A stretch of 64,000 nucleotides of DNA. Source: Chionis minor (lineage: Eukaryota; Chordata; Aves; Charadriiformes; Chionididae). The translations under genes were made by a program, and so were the position numbers. Shown piece by piece: positions 21,632-30,700 of the stretch. The stretch is taken from positions 62,001-126,000 of the forward strand of contig VZSF01001309.1 in assembly GCA_013398295.1 (NCBI GenBank). The letters are read 5' to 3'. Positions within the stretch are counted from its first letter, which is position 1. Each line of letters begins with the position of its first letter. Below the pieces are notes generated by a model. It did no database searches, was not told the origin of the DNA, and saw only the letters and a program-made list of their open reading frames with translations.

Positions 21632-22352
21632 GAATCACAGAATGATTTAGGTTGGAAGGGACCTTAGAGACCATCCAGTCCCATCCCCTTGCCCTGCGCA
21701 GGGACACCCCCCACCACACCAGGCTGCTCCAAGCCCCATCCAACCTGGCCTTGAACCTCCAGGGATGGGGCAGCCACAGCTGCTCTGGGCAACCCCGGCC
21801 AGGGGCTCCCCACCCTCAGAGTTTAAAATTTCTTCCTGAGAAGATCTAATCTAAATCTCCCCTCTTCCAGTTTGAAGACATCACCCCTCATCCTATCACC
21901 ACATGACCTCGTAAAAAGTCCCTCTCCAAATTTCTTGTAGGCCCCTTTCAGACACTGGCAGGGGCTGGAAGGTCTCCCCGGAGCCTTCTCTTCTCCCGGC
22001 TGAACCCCCCCAGCTCTCCCAGCCTGTCCTCCCAGCAGAGGGGCTCCAGCCCTCCCGGCATCTCCGGGGCCTCCTCCGGCCCCGCTCCAACAGCTCCGTG
22101 TCCTCCTGCTGTCGGGACCCCCGGAGCTGGAGCCAGGATTCCCGGTGGGGTCTCCCCCGAGCGGAGCAGAGGGGCAGAATCCCCCCCCGGCCCTGCTGCC
22201 CCCGCTGTGGGGATGCAGCCCAGGGGCCGGGGGGGTTCTGGGCTGCCAGCGCACGGTGCCGGCTCCTGGGGAGCTTCTCCCCCCCAACACCCCCAGTCCC
22301 TCTCCTGGGGGCTGCTCTCCAGCCATTCTCCACCCAGCCGGGATTTGTATTT
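21632..22352 (-). mobile_element. CR1 LINE, ORF2 C-terminus and 3' end (about 720 bp)
   Basis: The 3' end lies at the low-coordinate side (agaatcacagaatgatttaggttgg), the reverse complement of the CR1 terminus. Moving up, successive blocks match CR1 in order: cctggccttgaacctccag, then ggggcagccac, then the taatctaaatctcccctcttccag block, then the gtctccccggagccttctctt block. The last recognisable block ends near 22,352 at cacccagcc. The coding part corresponds to the end of the reverse-transcriptase ORF2 and reads on the minus strand. It is broken by frame changes and has no stretch usable as a protein. It is unusually GC- and CpG-rich, including C/G runs at 22,180-22,300. The long open frames over it (21,823-22,396, both strands) are by-products of this composition. 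Confidence 0.95.
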
Positions 22353-23879
22353 GTTTTAATTGTTTAATAGGCCTAATTGTTTTAGCCTGTGTCTAGTATG
22401 TGGTAGGTGTTTTGGTGAGAAGCAGGTGACTGAAATGGGCAATAATAACTTTTCATTTCTTTTGAAAAGAAGAAATCGGCAAAGAAAACTTAGGACAGTA
22501 ACACAACAGAGTTTAATGCTCCGATTTGTTGTAGCATATGAAGGGAAAATGATGCTTATTGCTACTGGTGTTTATGAAGAAAATGTCTATTTACGTGACT
22601 TAATTCTTTGACAACAAGGTGGGTTTTCATAGTTAGTACATAACTCTATGTTTTGTTTTGTTTTTTAAAGGTACATCCCACACAGAACAGATCAGAACCC
22701 AAACGGGAGTTTATCCTTTTTCTCAAAGGAGCAACTTCTTAATATCTCCTTTGCATAAGATTCTGGGGACTCTGCCTTGTGTTATTGAGTGCTGCTGATT
22801 GTCTTTTGATAGCTCTCGTTTTAATAAGTAGCGTGCTATCTCATCTGTATGTGTACAACAGCATATTTCAGAACATAGGTATGGAAGGAGTAAGTTGTAT
22901 TGGCAGCAGATGAAAGTGAGATGAAATGCTTCAAAGGCCAGACAGACAGGCAGAAGGCAGAGAAAAGGGTCTGTTAGGTATTGGGATGAGAAGCTTTTGA
23001 AATATAGATAACCTACAGCAGAGATGAGCTCTGTTCTCCTGGCACTAACAGAGAGATAAGAGGGTAAAGTGAAAGGAAACCGGGAGATGTGGACAAAGTT
23101 CAGGATAAACCATCCTGGAAAGACCAAGCTGTGGAAATTTGAGTCTGGAAAAAAGTCAGACGAACCTCAGGTAGCAAATCATAAAGGACGTGAAATGTTT
23201 GTGCCAAACTTGGGGACGTAGACAATGAGATCAAAATTATATGAAAAGCGCAAGTCTGAAAGCTGGGGGGATGTTGTGACGGGTGTCGCAGAAAGAAAGT
23301 CATTGCCATAACACAGGACATAAGTTCCCCAGCAGCAGGAGAATACATGGCCCCGGTGACAAAACAGCCCCAGGATTAATAAAAAGCAAAGTAAGGGTAA
23401 GTTGGTTTATCTCTGTCCAGACTGTCGGTGCCACGGCCAGGTCTCCCCTCCCAGAAAGGCTTTTTGACATTAAAGCAGTTGGCACGAGGAAGAAGAATTC
23501 TTCAGTTACTTCTCAGCACTGCAGTTCTTCGTCTACTTCAATCAGTATGTGTGAAAAAGCCAGTCCGGAATAGTCATAACAACATTGAAAATCCTTGTAG
23601 GAGGGGGAAAAAAAATAAAAATCAATGCACCTATGGAGGAACTGCCTAATAATGAGGAAGATAATTAAAAGGAAATTAAAGGAGCAGCTAAGAGGGAAAT
23701 ATGTTTGTAGGCGGCTTAGATGCTTTAAAGGCAACAACTTATTTTATTACTCAACACAAATATGCACAACATAATCATTTTAAGAAGATCCGCCAAAAAT
23801 AAAATAGAAGCCAACATACAAAGGAGCTATTTGGTTTGGGTTTTTTTTTTTTTGTTTTTTAAAGGAAAAAGAGTCAACT
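22353..23879. other. Unique to weakly repetitive non-coding sequence
   Basis: Largely A/G-rich sequence without a recognised gene. The part from about 23,640 to 23,820 may be the decayed upstream continuation of the LINE ORF2 fragment at 23,880: short peptides such as RSAKNKIEANIQ appear, but with stops and frame changes. The open frame 22,723-23,127 (minus) has no recognisable motif. Confidence 0.45.
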
Positions 23880-24175
23880 TGCAATTTAAACGTAAAAGGC
23901 AAGCCAAACAGATTTTGAGCACTTACTGAATGCGGAAAAGCTAATAACAAAAACTTTTTCGAAGACTTCAGAGGCAGGAAGCTTGCCAGAGAAGCAGTCA
24001 GACTGATAGATGATCAAGGCAGAACAGGAGCATTAAAGGGAGATAAGGCCATCGCGGGAAAACGAGATGAGTCTTCGCTGCTGTTCTCTGTGGTGGAGGC
24101 TGAGGACAGCTCTGTGCTAGAGCTGCTCGTTAGGAGGGACACGTTTAAGGAACAGCCTCAAATCAAATCAAATTG
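23880..24175 (+). mobile_element. Old CR1/L3-like LINE ORF2 fragment
   Basis: From 23,928 to the TGA at 24,173 one frame is open for about 80 codons. It contains NFFEDFRGRKLAREAV, then LIDDQGRTGALKGDKAIAGK, then a FFASVFT-like region changed to SSLLLFSVVE. This order is typical of the linker between the endonuclease and reverse-transcriptase domains in CR1- and L3-type LINE ORF2. Upstream (23,880-23,927) the similarity continues in another frame (KRKRQAKQILSTY), so an indel lies near 23,925. The fragment lacks all catalytic motifs. It is clearly older than the neighbouring CR1 3' ends and lies in the same orientation. Confidence 0.6.
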
Positions 24176-24274
24176 AGGGACATGGTTTAGTGGTGTTTTT
24201 GGTAGTGTAGGTTATGGTTGGACTCGATGATCTTGAAGTTCTCTTCCAACCCAAGTGATTCTGTGATTCTATGA
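24174..24274 (+). mobile_element. CR1 LINE 3' end (about 100 bp)
   Basis: The segment tgagggacatggtttagtgg, the ttggactcgatgatcttgaa block and the ctcttccaaccc block are followed by gattctgtgattctatga. It carries only the terminal 100 bp of CR1. It starts directly at the end of the older LINE fragment. Confidence 0.93.
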
Positions 24275-24289
24275 AATCGAAGAGCCCAG

Positions 24290-24345
24290 AGCTGACCCTG
24301 CTGGGGCAGGAGGTCAGGGTAGAGGCTCTGGGGTCCTTCCCACTG
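24290..24345 (+). mobile_element. Possible older CR1 3'-end remnant
   Basis: 'gaccctgctggggcaggagg' followed by tcagggtagaggctctggggtc-like sequence loosely tracks the CR1 terminal block (gcagggggttggactagatgacc, then tctagaggtcccttcc). The similarity is weak and the terminal repeats are lost. Confidence 0.3.
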
Positions 24346-24545
24346 GAGTTACAGGGGGAGCCTGTGATCCTGGGATTGATCACTCCACAGCTCTGAAAGC
24401 AAGAGCTACCATCTTTGGTTTGACCAGCCTCTCCTCCTGGGGAGCTCTACACCTGTGGCCAACCTCTCCTGAGTCCTCTTAGGAGAAACGGGCAAAACAA
24501 GACATGATTTCCCAGCAGGACTAGGCAGGCTACCTTGTCATCATT
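24346..24545. other. Unassigned moderately GC-rich spacer between CR1 copies
   Basis: No family is recognised. It may be decayed LINE or the original unique sequence between two insertions. Confidence 0.4.
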
Positions 24546-24976
24546 TCTGGAAAACATGTCTTATGACGAGTGGCTGAGGGAATTAGGATTGTTTAGTCTG
24601 GAGAAGAGAAGGTTGAGGGGGGACCTTATTGGTCTCTAGAACTACCTGCAAGCAGGTTGTAGCTAGATGGGCACTGGACTCTCAAGTAACTAGTGATGCG
24701 ACAAGAGGAAATGGGTTCTAGTTGCACCAGGGGAGGTTTAGGCTGGACATTAGGGAAAATTTTTTCACTGAAAGAGTTATCCAACATTGGAACAGGCTGC
24801 GCATGGAGGTGGTCGAGTCACCATACCGAGATGTGTTTAAAAGTCGCGTAGACGTAGCACTTAGAGACATGGGTTAGTGGCGAACCTGGTAGAGTAGGGT
24901 CAATGGTTGGACTAGATGATCTTGAAGGTCTTTTCCAACCTAAATGATTCTATGATTGATTCTATGATTCTGTGAT
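24546..24976 (+). mobile_element. CR1 LINE 3' end with ORF2 tail (about 430 bp)
   Basis: It starts in the block encoding '[20 protein letters not shown]'-like sequence (cttatgacgagtggctgagg). It passes through the acctgcaagcaggttgtagc region, then the ORF2 C-terminus (ggttatccaacattggaaca is the WNRLP-coding region with changes) and the actagatgatcttgaaggtc block. It ends in gattctatgatt-type repeats at 24,976. Single-base indels make all frames non-functional. Confidence 0.95.
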
Positions 24977-25499
24977 CAGAGGTGACAGCTGGAATGCAGC
25001 TTCTGTTACAGTGGTTTGTTAATGGTAGGCACAGGGATAGTGCATCCATAAAAGAAGGTTGTCCTATAGATGCTTTGTTTCATACGTTGTACTCTAACAT
25101 CTTTTGCTCACCCCTGTACATATTGATATTCCACCCAGGCTCTTTCCTGGCCCTTCCAAACTGCCACCTTGTACTTGGGCTGGATTACAGGAGAAGATCC
25201 AGGCAACAGCAATTCCGGATATGTTGCTCTATAGAAGTTGACTGATCTTTAAAAATAGGCTGAATCCCAATTTAGAATGGTTTCAGTAGACTAAGCTTAG
25301 AAGACAATTGCTATAATTATGTAAATTTAAGCAAGTGAAAAGCCTTAACACAATGTATACAAAATAATGGTTTACAGGAATTAGCTTTAGGAATTAGCAG
25401 AAATTGGTCATTTGTATGTAATAATAGGACTGAAAGCTAATGATCTAGAGTGAAAGAGTTTTGCCAGTAGATATTAGAGCTCAGATAATCTTTTGTTCG
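24977..25499. other. Unique non-coding sequence
   Basis: No repeat or gene is recognised. The open frame 24,982-25,245 has no motif. Confidence 0.5.
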
Positions 25500-25860
25500 G
25501 TAAATTCACACTTGTATTTGTTTAGAATTGCAGCCTGTGCCTGTATTACTGTATTGGAATTCCAATCACTCACCAGTTCTTAATTAGACAATATAACTGA
25601 TATGATAATTGCGGCATGAATTGATTATTAACTGGAGTTTGTATGATAATTAATAACAAAGTTCTTAAACAGAACATCAATTACATAAAAATAACATAAG
25701 CGTTCCCAAATTGGCATTATTACACAGTGGTTGTGATCCCAAGTTTTAATTGTCAATATGCATTTAAATTCACTGCTATCCGGTCCAGTGCTTGAAATCT
25801 TCATAAGTAGTTGCCAATAAAAGAAAATTTATTTTGTAACCAAGGCTTTTTTCCAAGCTG
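25500..25860. promoter_or_regulatory. Candidate conserved non-coding element with paired CCAAT palindrome
   Basis: AT-rich, unique and low in simple repeats. It contains a perfect 14-bp palindrome attggaattccaat at 25,553-25,566 (two inverted CCAAT cores). It also has several ATTA/TAAT homeodomain cores at about 25,580-25,660 and an octamer-like tatgcattt near 25,758. This composition resembles developmental enhancers in gene deserts. The motifs are seen; conservation and function are inference. Confidence 0.3.
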
Positions 25861-26879
25861 TGAAATTTTCAAATGATCTGCCAAAACAGTCTGTATTCTT
25901 TGGGGCCGCTAATTGATCAGAGTTGTCTTCTACTTTTTATGTGCTATTTCTGTTTCGTTTTTATGACTTAAATCAGGAACACTATCAACAGAATCCCGTA
26001 AGTATATCTGTGCTTGGTATTCTAGTGGGTAGTATATATTATTCTGGTGTGTAGTATCTGTATGTCTAGTGTGTTCAATCGCACTGATTGTAGAAGTATT
26101 ATCCTTGGAAAACTTTGATGATAATTTTTGGAATGACTGTCTCCTAATAATAATAAGAAGAACGAGTTGTTGTACATGGGAGTCTCGTGGCAGGAGCTGG
26201 TAGAGTACATATGGAGTTATGAGTGTCGGGGGATCCCCGGTGAGGTTGGGGACCTTCTCTGCTCACCACAGCAAACACATGGTGAGGGACAATCACTGGA
26301 GAGTTTTAAATCTAGACCTTGTATGAGGGGGGCAGGCTACTTTGTACAGGATCAGATCTTTTGTAGCCCCTTCTTTAATTACCCAGAAAAAGTGAGTTTT
26401 AAAAATAACTGGAAAAATGACAGCAACTTTTTCTCCCTGCTCTGACCATCCAGCGGTGAGCTGAGCCTGGTGTCCCACTCTCACCCCGGAGCACTCAGGG
26501 TGGAGTCCCACCAGCAGCGTACGCCCCACTGAGTCACGGCTAATTAACCTGCCTGGGCTTTAACCTGTGCTAAAATGGTGGGGAGACCCAGCAAACCTGG
26601 TTATTGTGTGACACAGCTGAGATTACAAGTTCTCTGGCAGAGCTGAAACTAAAGCTAATTAAAATAATGAGAGCGGCACTACGTGGTGGTGGGAACTGCT
26701 TGTTTGGGGCTCACGTGCCTGCCCAGGAGCTGCTCTGGTGTCTGCGATGGGATGCTCCAGGCAGCTGATTGTGCTGCAAACTCATTTTTTGTTGGTGTTT
26801 CTCTATATTTTTTTGGTGGGGTTTGCATTTAACGTGCATCAGCTCCCTAATCTGTGTTGCGTAAATGTGAATGCTAGTG
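25861..26879. other. Unique non-coding sequence
   Basis: No gene or transposon is recognised. Frames 26,167-26,529 overlap on both strands without a motif. Confidence 0.5.
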
Positions 26880-27168
26880 CAAAGAGGAGGATAAATGGCC
26901 TACTGTTGCGCCAGGGGAGGTTTAAATTGGATGTTAGGAAAAGTTTCTTCACTGAAAGGGTTATCCAGCATTGGAACAGGCTGCCCAGGGCAGTGGTGGA
27001 GTTGCCATCCCTGAAGGTATTTCCCAGCCGGGCAGATGTGGTGCTGAGGGACATGGGTTAGTGGTGGAGGGACATGGGTTTGTGGTGGACTTGGCAGTGT
27101 TAGGTTAATGGTTGGACTTGCTGATCTTAAATGTCCCTTCCAACCCCAATGATTCTATGATTTCATGA
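26880..27168 (+). mobile_element. CR1 LINE 3' end with intact ORF2 tail and internal duplication
   Basis: The ORF2 C-terminal ~50 codons are in one frame (motifs [14 protein letters not shown] and [11 protein letters not shown]), ending at the TAG at 27,059-27,061. The 3' untranslated part and gattctatga terminus follow. A 21-bp segment (gagggacatgggtta/tgtggtg) is tandemly duplicated at 27,046-27,087, right across the stop codon. The open frame that begins at 26,738 fuses unrelated upstream sequence to this tail by chance. Confidence 0.95.
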
Positions 27169-29296
27169 TATTTCACTTGGGCAGAGGCTGAAGGCCAGTT
27201 CTGGAGAAGAGGAGAAGGGAAATTTCAGCTGTGATAAAGCACTGTATTTCTGCAAAGGTTTTGCAGTGGTGCCTGCTATTCTGCTCATGAAATGACTCTT
27301 CCATAATGCAATGGCCCTTTTTTTGCATTCTGATATCAAACCGTGTCAGAGATGTGTCAGCTCTTCCTAAAACGAGGGTTCTTTTTTCATCACAGTCTGG
27401 TTAAATGGTGGGGAGGTTATTTGGTTTGGTATTAAATCAAAATATTAGAATCCTTCCCGAAATGCAACACCTGTCCTTCCTGCAGCTGTAGTGAAACCAA
27501 CTGGAAGTATAATTTTCCCAAGATTTATCTGGAACTGAAGTTTACATTTTGAAAAGGTGAAACAGGAGGCACAGAACCAGGCAGGTTTATCTGGGTCTGG
27601 AAACCACTTTATCATAGAGGGAGGTCTGAGATTCCTGTCCTAAGTTCCTGCTTTGCACATTTTTTTGGGGAGAAATGTTTATTGGTGACTGTCCAACGTA
27701 TTCAACAGTTGGGGGATCCGTATTTTCCCTTGTTTTTTTCTTGGTTTTTTTGTATTTGGAAAATACAGCCCAGCTTGGGGGGGTGGTGGTGGGAAAGACA
27801 GGGGACCAAATCTCCTACAGTGCTCAACCCTTTCTTCTTTCCCCCTGATAAATCCATGGCTGGCTCTGACTATCTTCCCTCTCTCCTTTCTTATTCCGTG
27901 AAGAACACCCAGGTGTGGCTGACGTCTTACCCTCGCTATTGTGCAGCTGATGCCAGTGGTGCTGGCTTTATTGTGCTTTGCAGTAAGAGGCTTTTCCACA
28001 GATTTATGTCATGTTAAAATGAGATGTGTAATTACAGAGGTTAGGTGCAATGGCAGCCTACAACAGGAAGAGTGCCTTTCATTTCTTCTTCGGCGCTAAT
28101 TAGCTGGAGAGTGGATTCCTCACCCAGAGAGACCTTTGCTGCTGTAGCTGTGTTGAGGGGCGTCTACAAGAGCTGCAACCATCATTCCTTGTTCAAAGGC
28201 AGCCAAAACCTTTGCAGGGGCTGGGAATACTGGGCACTCTAATCTGACAGAGTAGCATTTCAGATAAAAAAAGTCATTTATTTGTAGCCGTGTGAGAAAT
28301 AAGTGCCAGCTTTGGTAGCCAGTTGAAAGGAACGTTAGATGTTCCATCGCTCTGCTCTCTCTTCTTGTGAACAAGTCATGTTGCAGTCTCAGAAACTCAA
28401 GCATGTGCCAGCAATATTCATGTACATTCCAAAAAGCCCAGAATGTCCCAAACCTAAAATTCACTCCAGCAATGAATTTTGAAAACGATTTCTAGCCACT
28501 GTTACTTTTTGGTTAACAAGCTATTTTTGTTAAAGGTTTCAGGAGAAAGTATTCTACTCCTCCTATCTGTACAAACAGCTATAAACAGAATGTATTTTAA
28601 TAACTTTTTCCAAGAAGTTACAAGGTATTTCATTAAAATGTCAACTTTTTCTTTCATATATTTTATGATTCTCTTTCTTCCTTCTGCCACAAATATGTTG
28701 TTGCCAACATCATCATGACACAGTTTGCTGCCAAGACTATGGAAAGTTAAAAAAGGAAAGAAAAAATGAATTTCTATCCACTCTTTAGGTAAAATTCTTC
28801 CAGCACTAGAGGCTGAGAAAGCAGTCAGAAATATCTGAAGTGCCAAAGGCAAATGGTGGAGTGCCAAAGCGGTGGCGGAAAAACATGGAAGCAGGACCAG
28901 GGGGATCGGTTCTGTGCGATGAGTGAGTAGCAATCGGCTGCGGGCATTTCCTAATCCGTTTGTCATTTATAGGTTTCACTTAGTTCCTGTTAATGTTTCT
29001 GTACAGATTAGATAAAAGAGCACGAGCGTGCACACACTGGCTCTGGGAGATTTAGCAGCGCAAGTCAGCTCCCGTTTGCAAGAAACGACGTGTCTTTCCC
29101 ACCAAACCCTCTCCAACTGCTGTATGAAACCCTTTGTGTCCTACTGCATCCCCCCGAGGACTCTCTCCTTTAAATATATCGACCCGCCGTCACTCAGAAG
29201 GTCACCAAGCCCAGCTCCAGCCAGGTGTCAAGCCATCTGCTGTTCGCTGGTTTAATAAGGAAGAAGCCGCTTCACCCGGTTTTAACTCATTAGACT
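27169..29296. other. Unique non-coding sequence
   Basis: Nothing coding is supported. It includes a potential G-quadruplex at 27,777-27,804. The 154-codon minus-strand frame 28,502-28,966 has no recognisable motif or splice-like boundaries. Confidence 0.5.
27777..27804 (+). other. Potential G-quadruplex motif
   Basis: Seven G, then tggtggt, then GGG, then aaagaca, then GGGG. Splitting the G7 run gives four runs of three G with loops of 1, 7 and 7 bases, which fits the usual G3+N1-7 rule. Confidence 0.6.
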
Positions 29297-29322
29297 GGGA
29301 GGGGGGTGGGGGAAGGAAAGGG
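29297..29322 (+). other. Potential G-quadruplex motif (short loops)
   Basis: GGG-a-GGGGGG-t-GGGGG-aaggaaa-GGG. Two one-base loops and one seven-base loop make this a strong canonical G-quadruplex sequence by pattern. It is followed by an A run. Confidence 0.75.
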
Positions 29323-29385
29323 AAAAAAAAAACCACCCCAGTTTGGCTTTTGAGAATAGTCAAGAGATGTGACTGTGTTTCCTAC

Positions 29386-29405
29386 TCAGGTGTCTTAACA
29401 CCTGA
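29386..29405. promoter_or_regulatory. E-box dyad (CAGGTG / CACCTG)
   Basis: A perfect inverted repeat, tcaggtgt-ctta-acacctga, with eight-base arms and a four-base spacer. Each arm carries a CAGGTG E-box, the class bound by ZEB/SNAI and some bHLH factors. The dyad is seen; occupancy is inference. Confidence 0.5.
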
Positions 29406-30700
29406 CTAATTAAAACGAGCCTGGCTTTGCATAGGGAGTATCCCTGCAAAGGCCCTAATTTTCAGCCCTTCAGCAGCGCAGATCCTCACTGGAATTTCGT
29501 TATTGCTTTTGCTGTCCTAGCTTTGCTCCTGCTCGGAGCCGCCGAGCGGCTAGGAAGGTATTAAATTAGCTCTGTGCCCAGGATTTCTGGACTTCTGCCT
29601 TTGCACATCTCTGTTTCCGTGGCCCCCTGAGCAAAGGGAGAAAAGCGATGGAGGGTCCTTTGCCGGCAGCGGATATTCAGAATGCTTAATTGCAGTTTTA
29701 AAGCATCTTAAAAACTTTCAAATTCCCTGGTGACATCCCAGGTAATTTCCTGCTCGGCTGGAGAGCGAGGGATAAACGTTATTTCCACTCATACTAACCC
29801 CGTTGTGGCTTCAGGCTGGCTTCCCAGGCACTGCGCATGTCGCTGGAGAATTTTGCATTCAGCTGGTTGGGTTTGTTGTTATTTTTAAACAGCCTAAAAT
29901 CTTTCTTGGAATTTGCTCTGCTTCTTAGGTGTTGCCCTCACCCCAGAGACGTTCTCTTTTAAAAGTGATTTAATTTCTCTTTCTCTGGCTCATAGGCCAC
30001 GGCTTGATTTCGCTTGCACTCCTAGGTCTTAAAGCAATTTTAAAGGGGAGCCAAAGAGTTGCTGAATGTAGCTGTTTTATTTACCTTATGTAAAATTGGG
30101 AATCTGCCATGAGAGAAATCCCACGCATCCCATGCGGTGTTGAAGGCACACAAGGGTGTGTACGCATCAGATAAAGTAGGTGGAGTTTTTTAGCAAAGGC
30201 CTGTAACTTGCCCAAACGAGTTAATTACACATGCTGCGTCCCACTTTCCCAATAGAGAAACATTTGTAATTAAAAAAAAGAAAAAAATTAGCGTGTAATT
30301 TAGAGTTGGCCTTGGGCCGTTCCATCTTATTCCTGACTCTGGGACCGGGTCACTGCCTCATCAACTCTCGTTCGACGTGTGATGCAAGCGCTCCGGAGGA
30401 GAGAAACCTGGCAATTTGCTTACACCTACTGCTCTAATTTAAGCTCTCACCTTATGTAAATAATATTGGCAAACATTACCAATATTTTACGGAAATACGA
30501 TCGATTGGGAAACAGTATACATGGAATAGATTTGAAGTCATTTGAGTAATATATAGAACATTAATTTTCTGGTACTCTCTCATGCAATGTATTGCAATTG
30601 TGAACTGCATAATGCATATAAAAATCCATATGCCTATACTTTTATTTTTAGCCCCGGCAGCCTCCTTGTAGCCTATTTTCTATGTCACACGCAGCTGGAG
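29406..30700. promoter_or_regulatory. Candidate regulatory block in unique sequence
   Basis: Roughly 1.3 kb without any recognisable transposon. It is rich in plausible factor cores: taattaaaa near 29,408, forkhead-like atgtaaataat at 30,455, ggcaaaca at 30,468 and the CCAAT dyad at 30,462-30,486. Short direct words such as 'ccttatgtaaa' occur at 30,084-30,094 and 30,451-30,460. There is no coding frame of note. It resembles enhancer-type DNA, but this is an impression that needs alignment. Confidence 0.28.
30462..30486. promoter_or_regulatory. Inverted CCAAT dyad with forkhead-like spacer
   Basis: aatattgg-caaacatta-ccaatatt: perfect eight-base arms and a nine-base spacer. Each arm contains a CCAAT core (NF-Y type) and the spacer contains caaaca, a forkhead-like core. 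Confidence 0.5.

Noticed and set aside
21823..22396. Long frames of up to 167 codons on both strands
   Set aside because: They lie over a GC-rich CR1 copy; the real ORF2 frame is broken and these are shadows.
26738..27061. 107-codon frame ending in a CR1 ORF2 tail
   Set aside because: The upstream ATG half is unrelated sequence joined by chance to the CR1 tail.
28502..28966. 154-codon minus-strand open frame
   Set aside because: Longest frame, but the peptide has no recognisable domain, runs through AT-rich unique sequence and lacks splice-like ends. One frame of this size is expected by chance.
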